Shown: positions 1-12,414 of the stretch, piece by piece | Layout: each line of letters begins with the position of its first letter | Position numbering within the stretch: position 1 is the first letter of the stretch | Assembly: GCA_013399695.1 (NCBI GenBank) | Contig: VXAU01001251.1 | Span: forward strand, 331,191 to 395,190 | Source of the DNA: Formicarius rufipectus | Lineage: Eukaryota > Chordata > Aves > Passeriformes > Formicariidae | Direction: 5' to 3' | DNA: 64,000 nucleotides | Notes under the pieces: model-generated | What the model was told of the DNA's origin: nothing | Databases searched by the model: none | The model's input: only the letters and a program-made list of their open reading frames with translations | Position numbers and translations under genes: made by a program

Positions 1-1979
1 AGTTTTTCATCCCAGAGTAGTGAGGGGAAAATGCCTGACTGTGGGTGAATGAGCAATGGCAGCATGGTAGGAAGTAGCTTGGTATCTCTGTATCAGGGAT
101 GAATGGCAATCCCAAATGACTGCTCTGGGACAATGTGTAACCTCATCTCCCTTGAGTCAGACCAGCTTCATACCTGAATTTCCCTGGGACAACCCTTAAA
201 TGGCATACCATGTCACTGAGATCTGTCAGTTACAAAAATCAACCTAGCTGAAAGTGGGCAAGGAGCACCGTGGGGTCTGTCATTGCATCCCTTCTGTAAC
301 AGCCTGGGGACTTGCATGACAGGGTCAGGTGTTGGTCTCACTTACATCAGTATCTGTCCAAACTTACTGGAATTTGTTGAACTGGGGGTCATGTGAGGGC
401 TGGTGAAAGTGTATGGATGCAGTTGTAATGTGAGAACAAAAAGAAATGGTATTGCACACATCAGCTCTGTCCCATGAATAATAGTGATGCCTTGTTTACA
501 GCATGTGGGACAATTGTTTAATTATCTCAGTGTTTCTTGTAATTTTTCTTCCTTTTTGTCACATCTTTTAAAACAGTATGTTTAAAAACCTCGCTTCAGG
601 TGATGAGGTGAATCCATGGAGCCCTCAAGCCCACTCCTGGAGGCCACTACCAATAGTGACCTTGGAGAACCATTCTCCGGGGAGATCACCTTTCCCATCT
701 CCATGCCCAAAAGTGCTGTGGGATTTTTGTTCATCTACTCAAAGGGCCTTTGAAGGAGACAGCAAGGGCTCAGGCAGACCTAACAAATGATCCTTCCTGC
801 TCCTCGTTGCCCTCCTGGCAGCCCAGGGACTGTGTGGCTTTAATTAATCAGTTGATTCACGTAGCAACGCTGACACAAATGGCACCTGCTGTCATCCTCT
901 CCCACGTAAATACTGGTGATAAATGGCACGGGGTGTGCTGGCCAGTGATTCCAGTTGGCCGAGCAGAGATGGATGCTTGTGTCCCTCTCTGTGACGGAGG
1001 AGTTAATCATGATTAAGAGTGAACATGTAGGGCAAGTGGCTCCAGCCTGCTCTTCCAAGGAGTCTGCTGTGGTCCAGTTCACAGAGGGCCTTTGCCAGAG
1101 TTTAGAAAGGCATGCAAGGTACCATGTTCTCCCTTGTGTGCAAGCAGATGGATTTGGTGCAGGTTAGTCATGTTTTGGAGGATGTTTTAGGTTCCTTTGT
1201 ATGGGAGACTGGAAGCTGCTGCTCATCCTTAGCCCCTCCTGGGTGCAATGTACTATGAGTTCCTCCCATAGCAGAAGTGTCCTGGCTGGGGCCACCAGGA
1301 GAGTAGCTCTACTGCAGCCCATAGAAAACAGATGCAATGCTCCTGCCGTGTCTCTGTCTGCCAGGCAGGACTTCAAGATGGGACCAGGTTCCCCAGAAGA
1401 TATGGGCACTAGGTATTTCTTCAGGTCCTGCTGATCCAAAGGGTTTTCATGATCCTTTTGGTACATCCAGAAGGAAGAATCTTGGTTTTAAAAGTACTCT
1501 GAATCCCCCATTGCTCCTCTCCCTGCCAGTACTGTCTCACTGTAAAATCCCAAAGCTCCCTCTACCAGGCATGTACAGTCTAGAACAGGAGATCCTATGA
1601 ACAGCAGTATTATTTGCTGCAGAGTATGTTGTAAAATGATGTAGCAAGAACTGTCTCCAAGTCTGGAGTATTGGGAAAAGGGACAATCAGATGGTCGCAT
1701 ACTCCTCTCTGTGTTTAGCCAAGGAGATGCACAGAAGGTCTGTGCCAAGCATCTGCATGACTCTCCAGAAAATACTTCCCCCAGCACGTGAGCTCAGCCA
1801 CTGCTCTCAGTGACAGTGACTAGTAACAGTAGAAAGGAGCCAGGGCAGAGGGTACTGATGCGTGTGCCCTAAATTTTCCCTTTGCAGAAGTGTTTCAAGG
1901 TATTAAAGACCCTTGGGTGATGGGGTATCTGGTGGTGGAAATTACAGTGGGGCTGGGGGAAGAGTGTAGGTGACAGAAA
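1..1979. other. Unique non-coding stretch, possible conserved block inside
   Basis: No repeat family, RNA gene or convincing exon is recognisable. All reading frames are short and overlap each other on both strands, as expected by chance. The part at about 800-1020 differs in texture from its surroundings: it has a TAATTAAT homeodomain-type core, a CACCTG E-box, a half X-box-like GTAGCAAC, and a second TTAATCATGATTA palindromic-type AT core near 1000-1015, with little low-complexity sequence. That clustering is seen directly. That it marks an enhancer is inference only. Confidence 0.45.
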
Positions 1980-2698
1980 AGAACTGGCTGAAATTCAGCA
2001 AAAGCAAGTGCAGGGTCCTGCACCTGGTGGAGAATAACCCCAGCTACCAGGACAGGCTGGGGGCTGATCTGCTGGCAAGCAGCTCTGTGGAGAAGGCTCT
2101 TGGGGTCCATTGGTGTCCTGGGGTGCATTAGGAAAAGCACTGCCTGCAGGTCAGGGAGGTGATCCTGCCCTCTGCTCAGCCCTGGTGAGGCCTCACCTGG
2201 GAGTGCTGGGTCCAGTTGTGGGCTCCTCAGTACAATGGAGATGTGGAGCTTGTGGAGTGGGTCCAGCTGAGAGCAACAAAGATGATTAAAGAACTGAAGC
2301 ATCCTTATGAGGAAAGACTGAGGGAGATGGGCCTGTTTCAGCCTGATGAAGTGATGACTCATAGGGGACTTCATCGTGTCTGTAAGTGTCTGAAGGGATG
2401 GTGTGAAAAGGGTGGACCAGGCTTTGCTTTCCAGTGCTAAGTAATAGCACAAGAGGCAATGGGCAGAAACTGATGCACAGAAAGTTCTACGAGAAGATGA
2501 AGAACTTTTCCTGTGTGGATTATCACTCACTGGAACAGACTGCCCAGAGAGGTTGTGGAGACTCCTCACTGGAGATATTCAAAAACTGTCTGGATGGAAT
2601 CTTGTGCAGTGTGCTCTAGGATGATGACCCTGCTTGAGCAGTGAGGTTTCACCAAATGACTCACTGTGGTGTCTTCCAGCCCTTTTTGTGATTCAGTA
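1980..2698 (+). mobile_element. CR1 LINE, 3' fragment with internal deletion
   Basis: This is the 3' part of a chicken-repeat-1 (CR1) non-LTR retrotransposon. It covers the C-terminal end of ORF2 and the short 3' UTR. A fragment of the ORF2 tail is readable (WAPQY, then VQLRATKMI, then YEERLREMGLF, at about 2217-2340). It is followed by the family-typical stretch encoding ARGNGQKL and WNRLP-like residues (about 2448-2545) and a tail ending near a GTGATTCAGTAG hexamer-like terminus. From the family consensus as I know it, roughly 60-70 bp appear to be missing at about 2108, where the 'ggggtcc' and 'attggtgtcctgggg' segments are joined directly. Many stops and frameshifts show it is dead. The 5' end is truncated, as is normal for CR1. 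A 224-residue open frame on the opposite strand is a shadow of this repeat. Confidence 0.9.
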
Positions 2699-5439
2699 GT
2701 GATGGCGTGGAGAGCTGGTCTGGTTTGCCCAGGCTGTGCTTTGTAGGATTTGTTTGTATGTCGTGTAAAGGACTGGAGGGGGTGCAAAGTCTGTAACACA
2801 AAGACTTGTTCTCTGGTGCTCAGACTGGCTGCTCACAATCTGCAAAATCTCCAGGCTCTCTCTCAGGCCTGACCTATCAGATTGAAAGATCATGAATGAC
2901 TTCCACAAATGGAATCATTGGGGCCTTCTCCTGAAGCCAAGGACAGCACTTTTAATGTCTGCAGTGTTCTGTTGACTAAGCTACGTGACTGAAAAATTGA
3001 TATTTCTACTGTTATTGACTTCTCCAGGATGATTTCTGCAACCCCCACTATGGATTTTATTCTTGAAGTAACTCCATAGTTATAAAGAGTAAACTTTAAA
3101 AATGACATTACGCTTCTTCGTAGCCTCATCCAAGTAATCTTACTGTATCAGCTATGATTTTTTAATGGGGGAGGTGATGTAGAGTTCCTTGTTGTTTTAC
3201 TGAAAGACACTGAAAACCTTCCAAGCACCAACTTTTTTCAGTCTGTGGTGAGCAGTGTGATTTAAGACTGAAAATGCATGTTTCTGTCTTGAGTTTTTGA
3301 CAGTGCAATTTGAATGTGAAGAAGTGTCCAGTCTTTTCTCCTCTGACATCTCATTGTACAGGTCTGTGTGTCAGTGAGCCATATGGGGACATTACCCAGA
3401 CTGGGGTCACCAGGGTGACCTTTACTCATCACTCTACCACTGAGCTGGACATGCAGGGAACTGGGGATGCTGTCTGCATGCCAAATGAGATCAGTGTTCC
3501 CAGTCTTCCCTCTTCTCTGCTTTGGAGCCCATTGATCACTGTCAGTGAGTGTCTGCTGAGTCTCCCTCGAAATAAAGCTTTTCTCTGCGTCTCACTGTCC
3601 AGATTCCATAAGGGCTGAAAACTCCTTTTGACTTCAGTGATATTTGGATATTTTTATTTGAAAAAGAAAATAAAACATATCATTAACTCTGCTACAAATC
3701 CCCTGTAGAATTAGAAATAACATCAGTAGAAAAAGTGGGGTTGACTCAAGTAAAGTCATATGGCTCTAGAGAGACAGGAAAGGGTTTGATTTGCAACGCA
3801 GCTGCTGCGAGAAAGCAGAGGACTCTGTGTTCCTCAGGCACATGTTAGCTCACATCCATGGACCAGCTAGGTTCTCCTGCCTCTTTGCAGACTACAGCTT
3901 TGCGCTGTTGGATCTTGCCCTGGATTAAATGTTCCTCACCTCCCTGTCCATGTGAAACAGAGCAAGTTCTTTATATCCTCTTACTCTTCCAGCCTAGGAT
4001 TTGCTGAAACTCATAGTGCTGGCTGTGGGTTGCCCAGAATTTCACTGTTGACTTTTCTTTGTGGGGCTGAAAGTGGAAGAAAAATTTTGAGATATGGGGG
4101 GATGTACAGTCCAAGGCATGCCAGAACTTTGTTGTGATGACCCCAGATTGCTCAGGGTTCTGTTTCTTTTTGCAGCACTGTTCTGCTGATCCTCCTGGAG
4201 AACTGCTCCTGCTCCTGGGTGATGCTGGTGTTCATAAGTGCAGAGATGTCCCTGCCGTCTCACAGGTGACCCCTGAGCTAGCTGACACAAAGGATTAGAA
4301 TTGGATAGGTTTTTTTTTTTATTTTTTTTTTTATCTGCACCAACCCATTTCAGGCAGTGATCACATTTTCCCATAGAAAGTAGAATGAGATGATGGTGTT
4401 TGCTCACCTTTCAGTGATCACACCTGTTTTCACCCTAGGATATAACAGTCCTGTGGAGGTGCATTAGCTTGTGTTTTCAGCAGAGACCTTCTGTGTCTTG
4501 ATTGTGGAAAGTGAAAAAACTCCTTCAACCACTGTGGTCTTTCTGGGAGCAGGAATTAACTAACCACTGATGCAGATTGTTTGCACCAGTTTTGAAGGTA
4601 ATCAACATTCTTCATTAGCTACTTGGGGTATGTTTGTACTTTAAATAGCTGAGCTTGCTTCATTTTCTAGAGAGATACCAAAACACCTAAAAAACTGAGT
4701 GCAACATTGTGCATGAGCACTTACAAAATGTTCAAACTCATATTGTAAATGAGTGTAACAAGACTTTCCCAGGGTATTCCCTGTACCTTTAGTTCCCACA
4801 AAGCACAGTCAATTCTTTTCCTTTTGGACCACTTCTAAAGTGTGAGTGCACTGTAAAAAACTTTATAAACCAACATTTATGCCTACAGAAAGATAATTTA
4901 GTACTCTTTCACACTAAGCATTTTGTTCAAGCACTGCCACAAAGGCCTGCATAGTGAACTGAGGAAAAATTATCCCCAGAATAAGGAGAAAGTTTGGATA
5001 ATTGAATTAACTTGAGCAGATTCTTCCCTTAGTCAATATGGCCATAAGTCACAGTGAGAGGAGAGGCACTGCCAAGACTTCCTTTCACAGAATGCTTCTT
5101 GACCCCTCAGGTGTCACTTTTTAAAACTCCTTCTTGTTCCTTCCAGGAATGTGATGGCTGGTTTGAAGACCAGAAGAAATGAAGAACAGAAGAAATCAAG
5201 AACGGGCACAGCACTGCCTTTAATATCACTCCCTGAGCTATGTTCGACATGGGAGTGAAACATGACTGTAGAAACGCTACTGGCTTAAATTGGGAACACT
5301 TAGAGGACCCTAGATTTCACCTCTATATGCAAATCCTTGTGACTATATCAAGTTCCAAGCAACAAACTATCAGTGTTTGTCTTCAAGGAGTCTCAGTTTT
5401 TGTATTTCTCTATTTTAGGTTCCCTATTTGAGACACAGA
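2699..5439. other. Unique non-coding stretch
   Basis: No recognisable gene or repeat. It includes short T-rich runs at about 4311-4333. A 90-base segment at 4176-4265 has a good pyrimidine tract plus AG before it, a GT after it, and an open frame of 30 codons. The downstream site (CAG|GTGACC) is a weak donor and the encoded residues match no family I know, so it is not called as an exon here. Confidence 0.4.
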
Positions 5440-5587
5440 TGTTTTATTTCCCTGGAAGTATTAAAAATTGGTTGCACAGGGCTTTGAGCAACCTAATCTA
5501 GAGGAAGATGCCCCTGTCCATGCCAGGGAGGTAGGGCTAAATGACTTTTAAAAGTCCCTCCAAACTCAAACCATTCTATGATTTTCA
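5440..5587 (+). mobile_element. CR1 LINE, 3'-terminal fragment
   Basis: About 150 bases of the CR1 3' end. The readable landmarks are GGGCTTTGAGCAACCT, then a GTCCATGCCAGGGAGG block, then AAAGTCCCTCCAAACTCAAA, and the terminal CCATTCTATGATT. These are the classic last segments of one of the common avian CR1 subfamilies, in plus orientation. Truncation to the last 150 bases is typical of CR1 insertion. No coding capacity remains. Confidence 0.9.
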
Positions 5588-6740
5588 GTGAGTCCAAGCA
5601 TCCACACATTCTCTTACTGCTTAGTCATGTACTTTAATCCAGATCCTCCTTTACAGCCCTTTCTCCTCAACTTCAAACTTAGGTAGAACTGTGATTTGGC
5701 ACTGTTTATACAAAATCTATTATAAATATACAGCTGCTCCCTTGGTTTCTCCCCAGTATTTTTACTTTATTATGTTTCCCAGATGCATACATTTTAAAAT
5801 CCTTTGTCACGTTACTATCAGACACAGGGGGAAGCACAGACTACTGTGTTAAATCACACAGCAGCAATGAGCCAAGCAATACTCAGTGGTGCATGGATTT
5901 GCAATTAAGAGTGCATCTTACTTGCACAGTCTGGACACTTTTCTCCTTCAGAGGGGTCTAATTGTTTGCTTGCAATTATTTGGTGAGTCTAATGAGGCTG
6001 AAAAGAGGTCAGATCACATGTAAATATCTTAGAAGTGTGGAAGCAGATGTGATTCTGCATCTGTAAAATTTAATGTCCTAAAGACTTTAAAGTAAAACAA
6101 AGCAATTTCACTGGAGTCCTGACTCTGCAGTTTGAATATAAAAACAGTTGTTTCCTACTCTACATAACCTTTGGGACTCTGGAAAGAATCTGCCTGCCAG
6201 AATCAAAGACTTTGCTGCATTCAGTGTGTGACTTGTCAAGCCCAATGCTTCTATTTCTAAGTAGATACTAATATGCTGATATTTCTGTTCATCATACCCT
6301 GACTGTGAACTTCACTGCTGGATAAAAACCCCACAGGGCTAATGATGTTTTTTTGCAATGTGGGCCACGGTTGGCTTCTTGCTGACATTTGTGCTAAGTT
6401 TCCACTGATTTTCCAGGAAGCACCATGACCCTTATATGTGTTTATCAGTGACAGTAAACTGTACTTTATGTAAGATTGAGGTTACAAAGAGTGTGGCTTC
6501 CTATGGTATGTCCTGGGGAGTGTTCCTATCCCTGAGAGTTAAGGGGACATATATGAGCCTTAATGTTGCTTTGAATCAAGCCTTCTTTTGCCTTAGGAAA
6601 CTTGTGGTGGCCTGAGCTGGAGCATAAGCATAATTAAGTCAGGTTTGTCCCTTTAAAGATTACTTTTCATTATTGTCTCTTATTATTACATTACTGGTAA
6701 TTATTTATAGTATTGTTATTACTTTGTCAGCTTGTTTTAG
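5588..6740. other. Unique non-coding stretch
   Basis: No gene or repeat is recognised. The segment at about 5940-6030 is rich in CAAT- and AATTATT-type cores and lacks low-complexity sequence, so it could be regulatory, but nothing in the sequence alone proves this. The right part (about 6650-6740) is AT-rich and runs into the 3' end of the next CR1. Confidence 0.4.
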
Positions 6741-7918
6741 GTATAGAATGCCTAGGAATGTTTAGGGTGGAAATTACCTTTAAGATCACCAGTTCAATTG
6801 TTAACCCAGCACTGCCATGTTCACCACTAAACAATGTGCCTAAGTGCCACATCTACTCATCTTTTAAATCCCTCCAGGGATGGTGACTCAATGGCTGCCC
6901 TGAGAAGCCTGTTCCAATGTTTGATAACACTTTGGGTGAAGAAATTTTTTTTCTAATATCTAAATCATCCTAGCGCAGCTTGAGGCCATTTCCTCTTGTC
7001 CTAGTGCTTGTTGCCTGGGAGAAGAGACCAATTCCCCACCTCACTACAGCCTCCTTTCAGGTAGTTCTAGCGAGTGATAAACTCTCCCCTGAGCCTCCTT
7101 TTCTTCAGGATAAACACGCCCAGACCCCTCAGCTGCTCCTCATAAGACTCCAGCTCCAAAATCATTCCCAGCTCTGTTGCCCTTCTCTGGACATGCTTCA
7201 GCACCTCAGTGTCTTTCTTGTAGTGAGAGACCCAAATCTGGACACAGGATTAGAGGTGCAGTCTCACCACTGCCGAGTACAGGGGGACAGTCACTGCCCT
7301 GGTCCTCCAGGTCACACTATTGCTGATACAGGCCAGGATGTCATTGGCCTTCTTGGCCACCTGGGCACACAGTGGCTCAGGTTCAGGTGGTTTCGATCAG
7401 CAGATCCAGGTTCTTTTTCCCTGGCAGGCCTGCAGCCTCTCTGCCCCCAGCCTGTAGCACTGTATGGGGTTATTGTGATTTAAGCCCAGGACCCAGTACT
7501 TTGCCTTACTGGATTTTGTACCGCTGGCCTCAACCCATTGATCCTGTGTGTCCAGATCCCTCTGCAGAGAACTTCCACCCAATTTGGTGTCATCTGGGAA
7601 ACGACTGACGGTGCACTCAATCCCCTCACCAAACCATTGCTAAAGATATTTAGTAGAACTCCCCCAATACTGAGCCCTGGGGAACACCACTTGTGACCAT
7701 CCACCAGCTGGATTTAACTCCACTCACCAGCTCTCTCTGGGCCTGACAATCCAGTCAGATTTTATGCAATGAAGAGTGCAGCAGTCCAAGCTATGGGAAG
7801 CCAGTTTCTCCAGGAGAATACTGTGGAAAATGCTGTCAAAGGCTTTAGTAAAGTCCAGGTAGACACACTCAGACTTACCCTCGTTCTCCAAGCTGGTCAC
7901 CTTGTCATTATCTGCTTT
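6741..7918 (-). mobile_element. CR1 LINE fragment with reverse-transcriptase remnants
   Basis: The longest CR1 in the window, in minus orientation. The 3' end lies at the left (TATAGAATG... and the GATCACC...AGTTCAA block). Moving right it runs through the 3' UTR and ORF2 tail into the reverse-transcriptase domain. On the minus strand, RT motif A is readable as YLDFTKAFDS (complement of about 7832-7865), including its catalytic Asp. Further along, the F/YADD box reads FPDDTKL (complement of about 7580-7602), with Pro in place of Ala. The ORF2 tail includes NNPIQCYRLGAERLQACQ (complement of about 7410-7470), shared with the 44.9-kb copy. Stops and frame shifts interrupt it. It is 5'-truncated upstream of motif A, near 7918. 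Non-functional. Confidence 0.92.
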
Positions 7919-8399
7919 TTATAGACCTCTTCTGGCTGGACTGGTTAGTCCAAGGACAACTGGTCTTACTCTTGAAAAGTGAGACCAAGAAGACTTCTTG
8001 AAAAATTTCCAACCTTCCTGGACATCTTTGCTGTTCAGAAGAGATGCCCAAGGGACTCTGTCAGTCAAAAAAAGGTAGTTTACTGGCTGTCTTTACTCAA
8101 AAAAGCTCCTAAACACGAAATTGCATGAGAAGACAATGTTAGAATCTTGAGTTTTCAAAGAGAGGTCTAAGCACAAGTTTGCACATTAACATACATATAA
8201 CACAAAGCACGTATATAGTCTACAGAGCTAATCACCAGTGCCAGATTCAAGAGGTGGCAGTTCTTTCTTTTCCCAAAGATTCCTGAAAAATTTCAGACTA
8301 GCTTCCCATAAAACCAATAATGTCCAGCTATAGTATATTTAAAGTTTCATCTGGATTACAAATTTTTTAAAAATACTTTTGAATTTTGGCCTAAAGTAG
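7919..8399. other. Non-coding spacer between CR1 and inverted LTR
   Basis: A stretch of about 480 bases separating the 5' truncation point of the CR1 from the outer edge of the minus-strand LTR. No gene or known repeat is recognised. The last five bases (AGTAG) are the left flank of the LTR insertion. Confidence 0.4.
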
Positions 8400-9088
8400 T
8401 GTGCTGGTTTAGAGATAAAATGGTAGCAAAAATCAATCCAACTCAGAATGGGATTGCAAGTCAGAATAACAAATGAATAAAAGATCACAAAATACACTGA
8501 TACAGAAGGAAAATTTGTTTGTGCCACAAAAAAACAGATGTACAGCCCAGCACAGCGGGGCATGAGCAGAATGGAGCTCACCAACCCCTGTGCTGAGAAC
8601 CACGTGGTCCCCCTGTGTTCAAAGTAAGAAGAAAGGAAGAAATCTGCTGGTGAAAATGATGGTTGCAGTCTAGTGGCAGTCTCAGTCCAGTCGAGACTCT
8701 GCTCCTCCTCTGGATCTGAAGAGAGCTGCCAGTCCCGAAACCCCAAGCTTATATCTACTTAGGCTCTGATGGGAATGTTCAGTCCCTCCCCCAGGGTGGA
8801 GAGTTTCACAATGGGTGATTTACTCTGGGAGGTGAATAATGGCATATTTTTGGCATCCCTGTTGGCCCATTAGCAGACATGACCCCTCAGGTGGGTGTGA
8901 AGGCAGGAAAACTTCTTTATGCCACAGAAGTTCCTAAACACCCAGTTTGTAGCCTGAGAGGTTGGGTGTGCCCTGGGCAGCTGCTGCAAATGGTTCATTG
9001 TGAGCAGTTCATGAGAAAAATTACATAGAGTGTTTAGAATACACACCCACCCAGTGAAAAACTGATCCTGACTACTATAACCAGGACA
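8400..9088 (-). mobile_element. Solo LTR of an endogenous retrovirus (ERVL-like), minus orientation
   Basis: A 689-base element that, read on the minus strand, begins TGTCCTGGTTATAG and ends AAACCAGCACA, the TG...CA termini expected of a retroviral LTR. It aligns end to end with 15558-16247 at about 96 % identity by manual count (about 26 differences, one indel). The shared ends define both copies. A TATATAAG-type promoter core is present at complement 8748-8755. No gag, pol or primer-binding site lies on either side, so this is a solo LTR left by recombination between the two LTRs of a provirus. The flanks (AGTAG left, AGGTA right) do not form a perfect 5-bp duplication; GTAG recurs two bases off the right edge. 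The two ORFs over it (135 and 94 codons) are LTR sequence, not genes. Confidence 0.85.
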
Positions 9089-9339
9089 AGGTAGCTTTCC
9101 TATTTTGATCTTGTATGTTTCTGTTGGAGCTGATGTGGGAATCCAAATTCCCAAAGTCTCATACTATTACCTAACAACTTGTTGTCCTCCTCTTGCTTTG
9201 CACAGACACCAAATAGCAGCGCTCGTAGCCATTCAGTATGCTTCTTGGAACTGTTACACAATGTTTGTAGAGCTCCTGGAAGATTCCTAGTTGAAAAGGC
9301 ACAGCATTGGAGCTGACACGTCTTTTCTTTCTTCTATTT

Positions 9340-9587
<248 letters not shown>

Positions 9588-11790
9588 GTTATAAATCTGT
9601 TTGCCAATGTTCCATCCTCCTGTGGCTTGGTCGTTGATCTGCTATGCATCAGCGTGTTCATTATATAATATGGTGATGTGGAAATGGCTGGAAATTGCTG
9701 CTTCCTATTACATAACTGTTGTTGCATTACTGATGTGTTTTCTGATGTTCAGGGTAGTGATGACTTTTATTGCTGTTACACTTTTTGCAGATCCTTGACT
9801 GTAGGGTGTCATGAGCTTTAAACAGTTGCACAATATGATTCTATTGGAATATCCCAGGTTTTTTTCCCAATATGCTTACAGGTTCTTTTGCTGTTCCTAT
9901 AAATTCAAAGCTGGTATTTGTATTTTTCAACAGGTGTGATGGAAGTTGGTAAGATCTAGATCCCTGCATTGTCTTGCCTGGATCTGAGGAGGAAAGAACT
10001 CTCCAAGACAATGTTATCAGAGTAAAATGTAAAAAATAGCTCTGTACTAAAAGCTTTTAGGTTACCAAAATATAATGATGTGCTTGTGCCAGTATAGGGA
10101 TTCTACAAATTATATAATACTACTTAATTATCCTATCTAAGGGTTACATCCAATCTAATAATCGTCAATCCCCAGAAACTTCCCAGCTCCGCTCCCCAAC
10201 ACACCTTCTCTGAAATTGAGTCAGGGGTCTCAGGACCCTTTTTACTTCACCATCTTCATCTTTGCATTACACTTTCTTTTTGGAGCTTCCCCAGGGTTTC
10301 TGGGCCTGCTTACACTCTGGCTAAAACGGTATCGTATTTTGACTATAATATGTTCTATCTGATATCTGGGTACAAGTGTCTTATGTGAGATGCTCTTAAC
10401 TACTGTCTTCCCCTTTACATTGAGGTTCAGGAATGTGACACAGAGGCTAGAAGCTGTTAGTTACTACTTTAAATGCATGAAACTACATAAACATATTAAA
10501 AAAAATACGAATATATGAAATCCTAAGGTAACAATTGCACGGTGATCTCAGGCAATGCTACCAATCAGCTTAAATTAAGCATAAATAGGGTTCAAACATG
10601 TAACAGGGCTGTGGCACAGAAGCATAAGGTTGATGTAACTCTCCACAGCTCTCATAGCATATGCTCTTGATCTGATGATGATGTGAAGTCTTTTGTCTTA
10701 AACTTTGATAAAGAGCACTCAAGTTGCATTATAGTTCCACATACCCGGAGATAAGCCATCACTGGACAGTCTCCACAATTCAGCTGATCAGTGATAACTA
10801 ATGAAACCACTGTTTCTCAACTGTGTGCCCCAAGTCCTTGGTGATATTAGTACCAGATAGGGTTACTGGCTTCTGTGAAGTGGTAAAACCTCAAGCCTGT
10901 CATAGTGGTTGCCCATTTTCTCTCTTTTAATGTGCTGCAGAATGATTACACAGCACCATCAGACTAAACTCTGCTAGTGGAAAGGATGATAATTTCACAT
11001 TTCAGCAAACTGAAATCAAAGTTGTATGGATAGATTTGAGTCATTTATGAAGTCTCAAACCAACAGTATAAGTAATGAACCCAATGAGATTATACGTTAT
11101 AAACTCTAGTGTCATAGCACACCATCCAGCAAACACTGCGTCAATCAAACATGTCATATTACTGGGGCATATAATTTTGGGAAGACAATCACAATAGAAT
11201 CAAAATATTCAGGGTCAAACAATATACTGCATCTGAACAAATATAACATGTAAACTTCCAGTAACAAATAACTAAAATAATTTTGCAGATTAGGAGCTTC
11301 TAAATGCTCCTGGAATGTATTAGATATTAATGAATATGCTTAGTTAAAATGTAAGACCCTTTATAATAGGTGTTTTTTAAAAACACATAGAGAAGACAAA
11401 CTCTGTTTGCCTCACATGACATTTTATGTAAGGTAAGACACCAATATTATCTTCTGCTGTGGGTTTATATCCTGTTGCCTTGCCTAGCCCTAACTATTCA
11501 TTGAAAAGATGTAGCCGGGTCACTGTTGGTCATGTGTTTTGCAGTTCAAGTTCAGCCAATTCAACACATTTCATCTAGGACTTGCATGCTTGGCTACGTG
11601 CACAGTGCACAGAGCTTTGTGATGCTTCCAGTGGCTGTGCTGGGTGCTGTGAGTTGTTACAACAGGTAGACAGTGAGGGGAGTACAAGATGCAAGATGGC
11701 CAGGAGATCAGGTTTCAAGAACTCATTTATCACAGTGTTATCAGATTTCCTAGTGACAAGTATAGACCTGAAATCAATGTTAGAAAGTGC
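9588..11790. other. Non-coding stretch, unrecognised
   Basis: No gene is recognised. The part at about 9950-10560 has the uneven composition and AT-core/CT-rich texture of an old LTR-type insertion, possibly on the minus strand, but I cannot define termini or match it to a family, so it is not called. The rest (10560-11790) is AT-rich and featureless apart from short chance ORFs. Confidence 0.35.
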
Positions 11791-11794
11791 TTAG

Positions 11795-12414
11795 CATTTC
11801 TGGCTGCTGTTGGAAGCACCAACCATCATCCTGTCTACTCTTCTCCATGGGTCTGAATCTTGGGTCATCTACCACCACCACCTGCGACTCCTCGAATGCT
11901 TCCACCAGCGCTGCCTCCATACAATCCTAAACATCCACTGGTCTGATTACATGACTAATGTGTCCATTCTGGAACAGGCAGAGGTCACCAGTATAGAGGC
12001 CATGCTGCTGAGAACGCAGCTGCGCTGGGCAGGGCACATCTCCAGGATGGAGGATCACCCCTCCCTAAGATTGTGCTCTACGGTGAACTCGCCACTGGCT
12101 ACCACAAGAGAGGAGGCCCCAAGAAGAGATACAAGGACTCACTGAAACAACACCTCAGCCTTGGCCATATTGACCACCATCAGTGGTCCACCCTGGCCTC
12201 CAGTCGGGAGATGTGGAGACACACAATCCATAACGCTGCTGTCTCCTTTGAAACAGCACACAGAATCAGCCTGGAGGAGAAAAGACACCGCAGAAAGAAT
12301 TGTGTCTTGACAGTACCACCTATGGAAACTTTCTGCTCTGCCTTTTGCAACTGGACTTGCCTATCTTGCATTGGTCTTATCAGCCATCAGTGCGCTTGCA
12401 GCAAGTGTGGGTAA
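11795..12414 (+). pseudogene. Reverse-transcriptase polyprotein C-terminus, frameshifted
   Basis: A coding remnant of about 205 codons within the non-CR1 LINE. The first part reads in one frame from 11795 to about 12055 and the second in another frame from about 12061 to the stop at 12412. The frame change falls in the CACCCCTCCC run at 12056-12065, so one small indel accounts for it. Apart from this the frames are open, which suggests a younger or less decayed copy than most CR1s here. The tail has Cys at 12334, 12346 and 12358, His at 12385 and Cys at 12397 around a CIGLISH core, resembling the C-terminal zinc-knuckle-like motif of this LINE group. The catalytic RT motifs lie upstream in the full-length element and are absent here. 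Confidence 0.75.

Noticed and set aside
1895..2569. 224-codon minus-strand ORF
   Set aside because: It lies antisense over a CR1 fragment; the repeat explains it and no domain is visible.
8339..9154. Matching ORF pairs (also at 15549-16344) that look like a duplicated gene family
   Set aside because: The similarity is the shared LTR sequence; start codons and stops lie outside or at the LTR edges and there is no domain.
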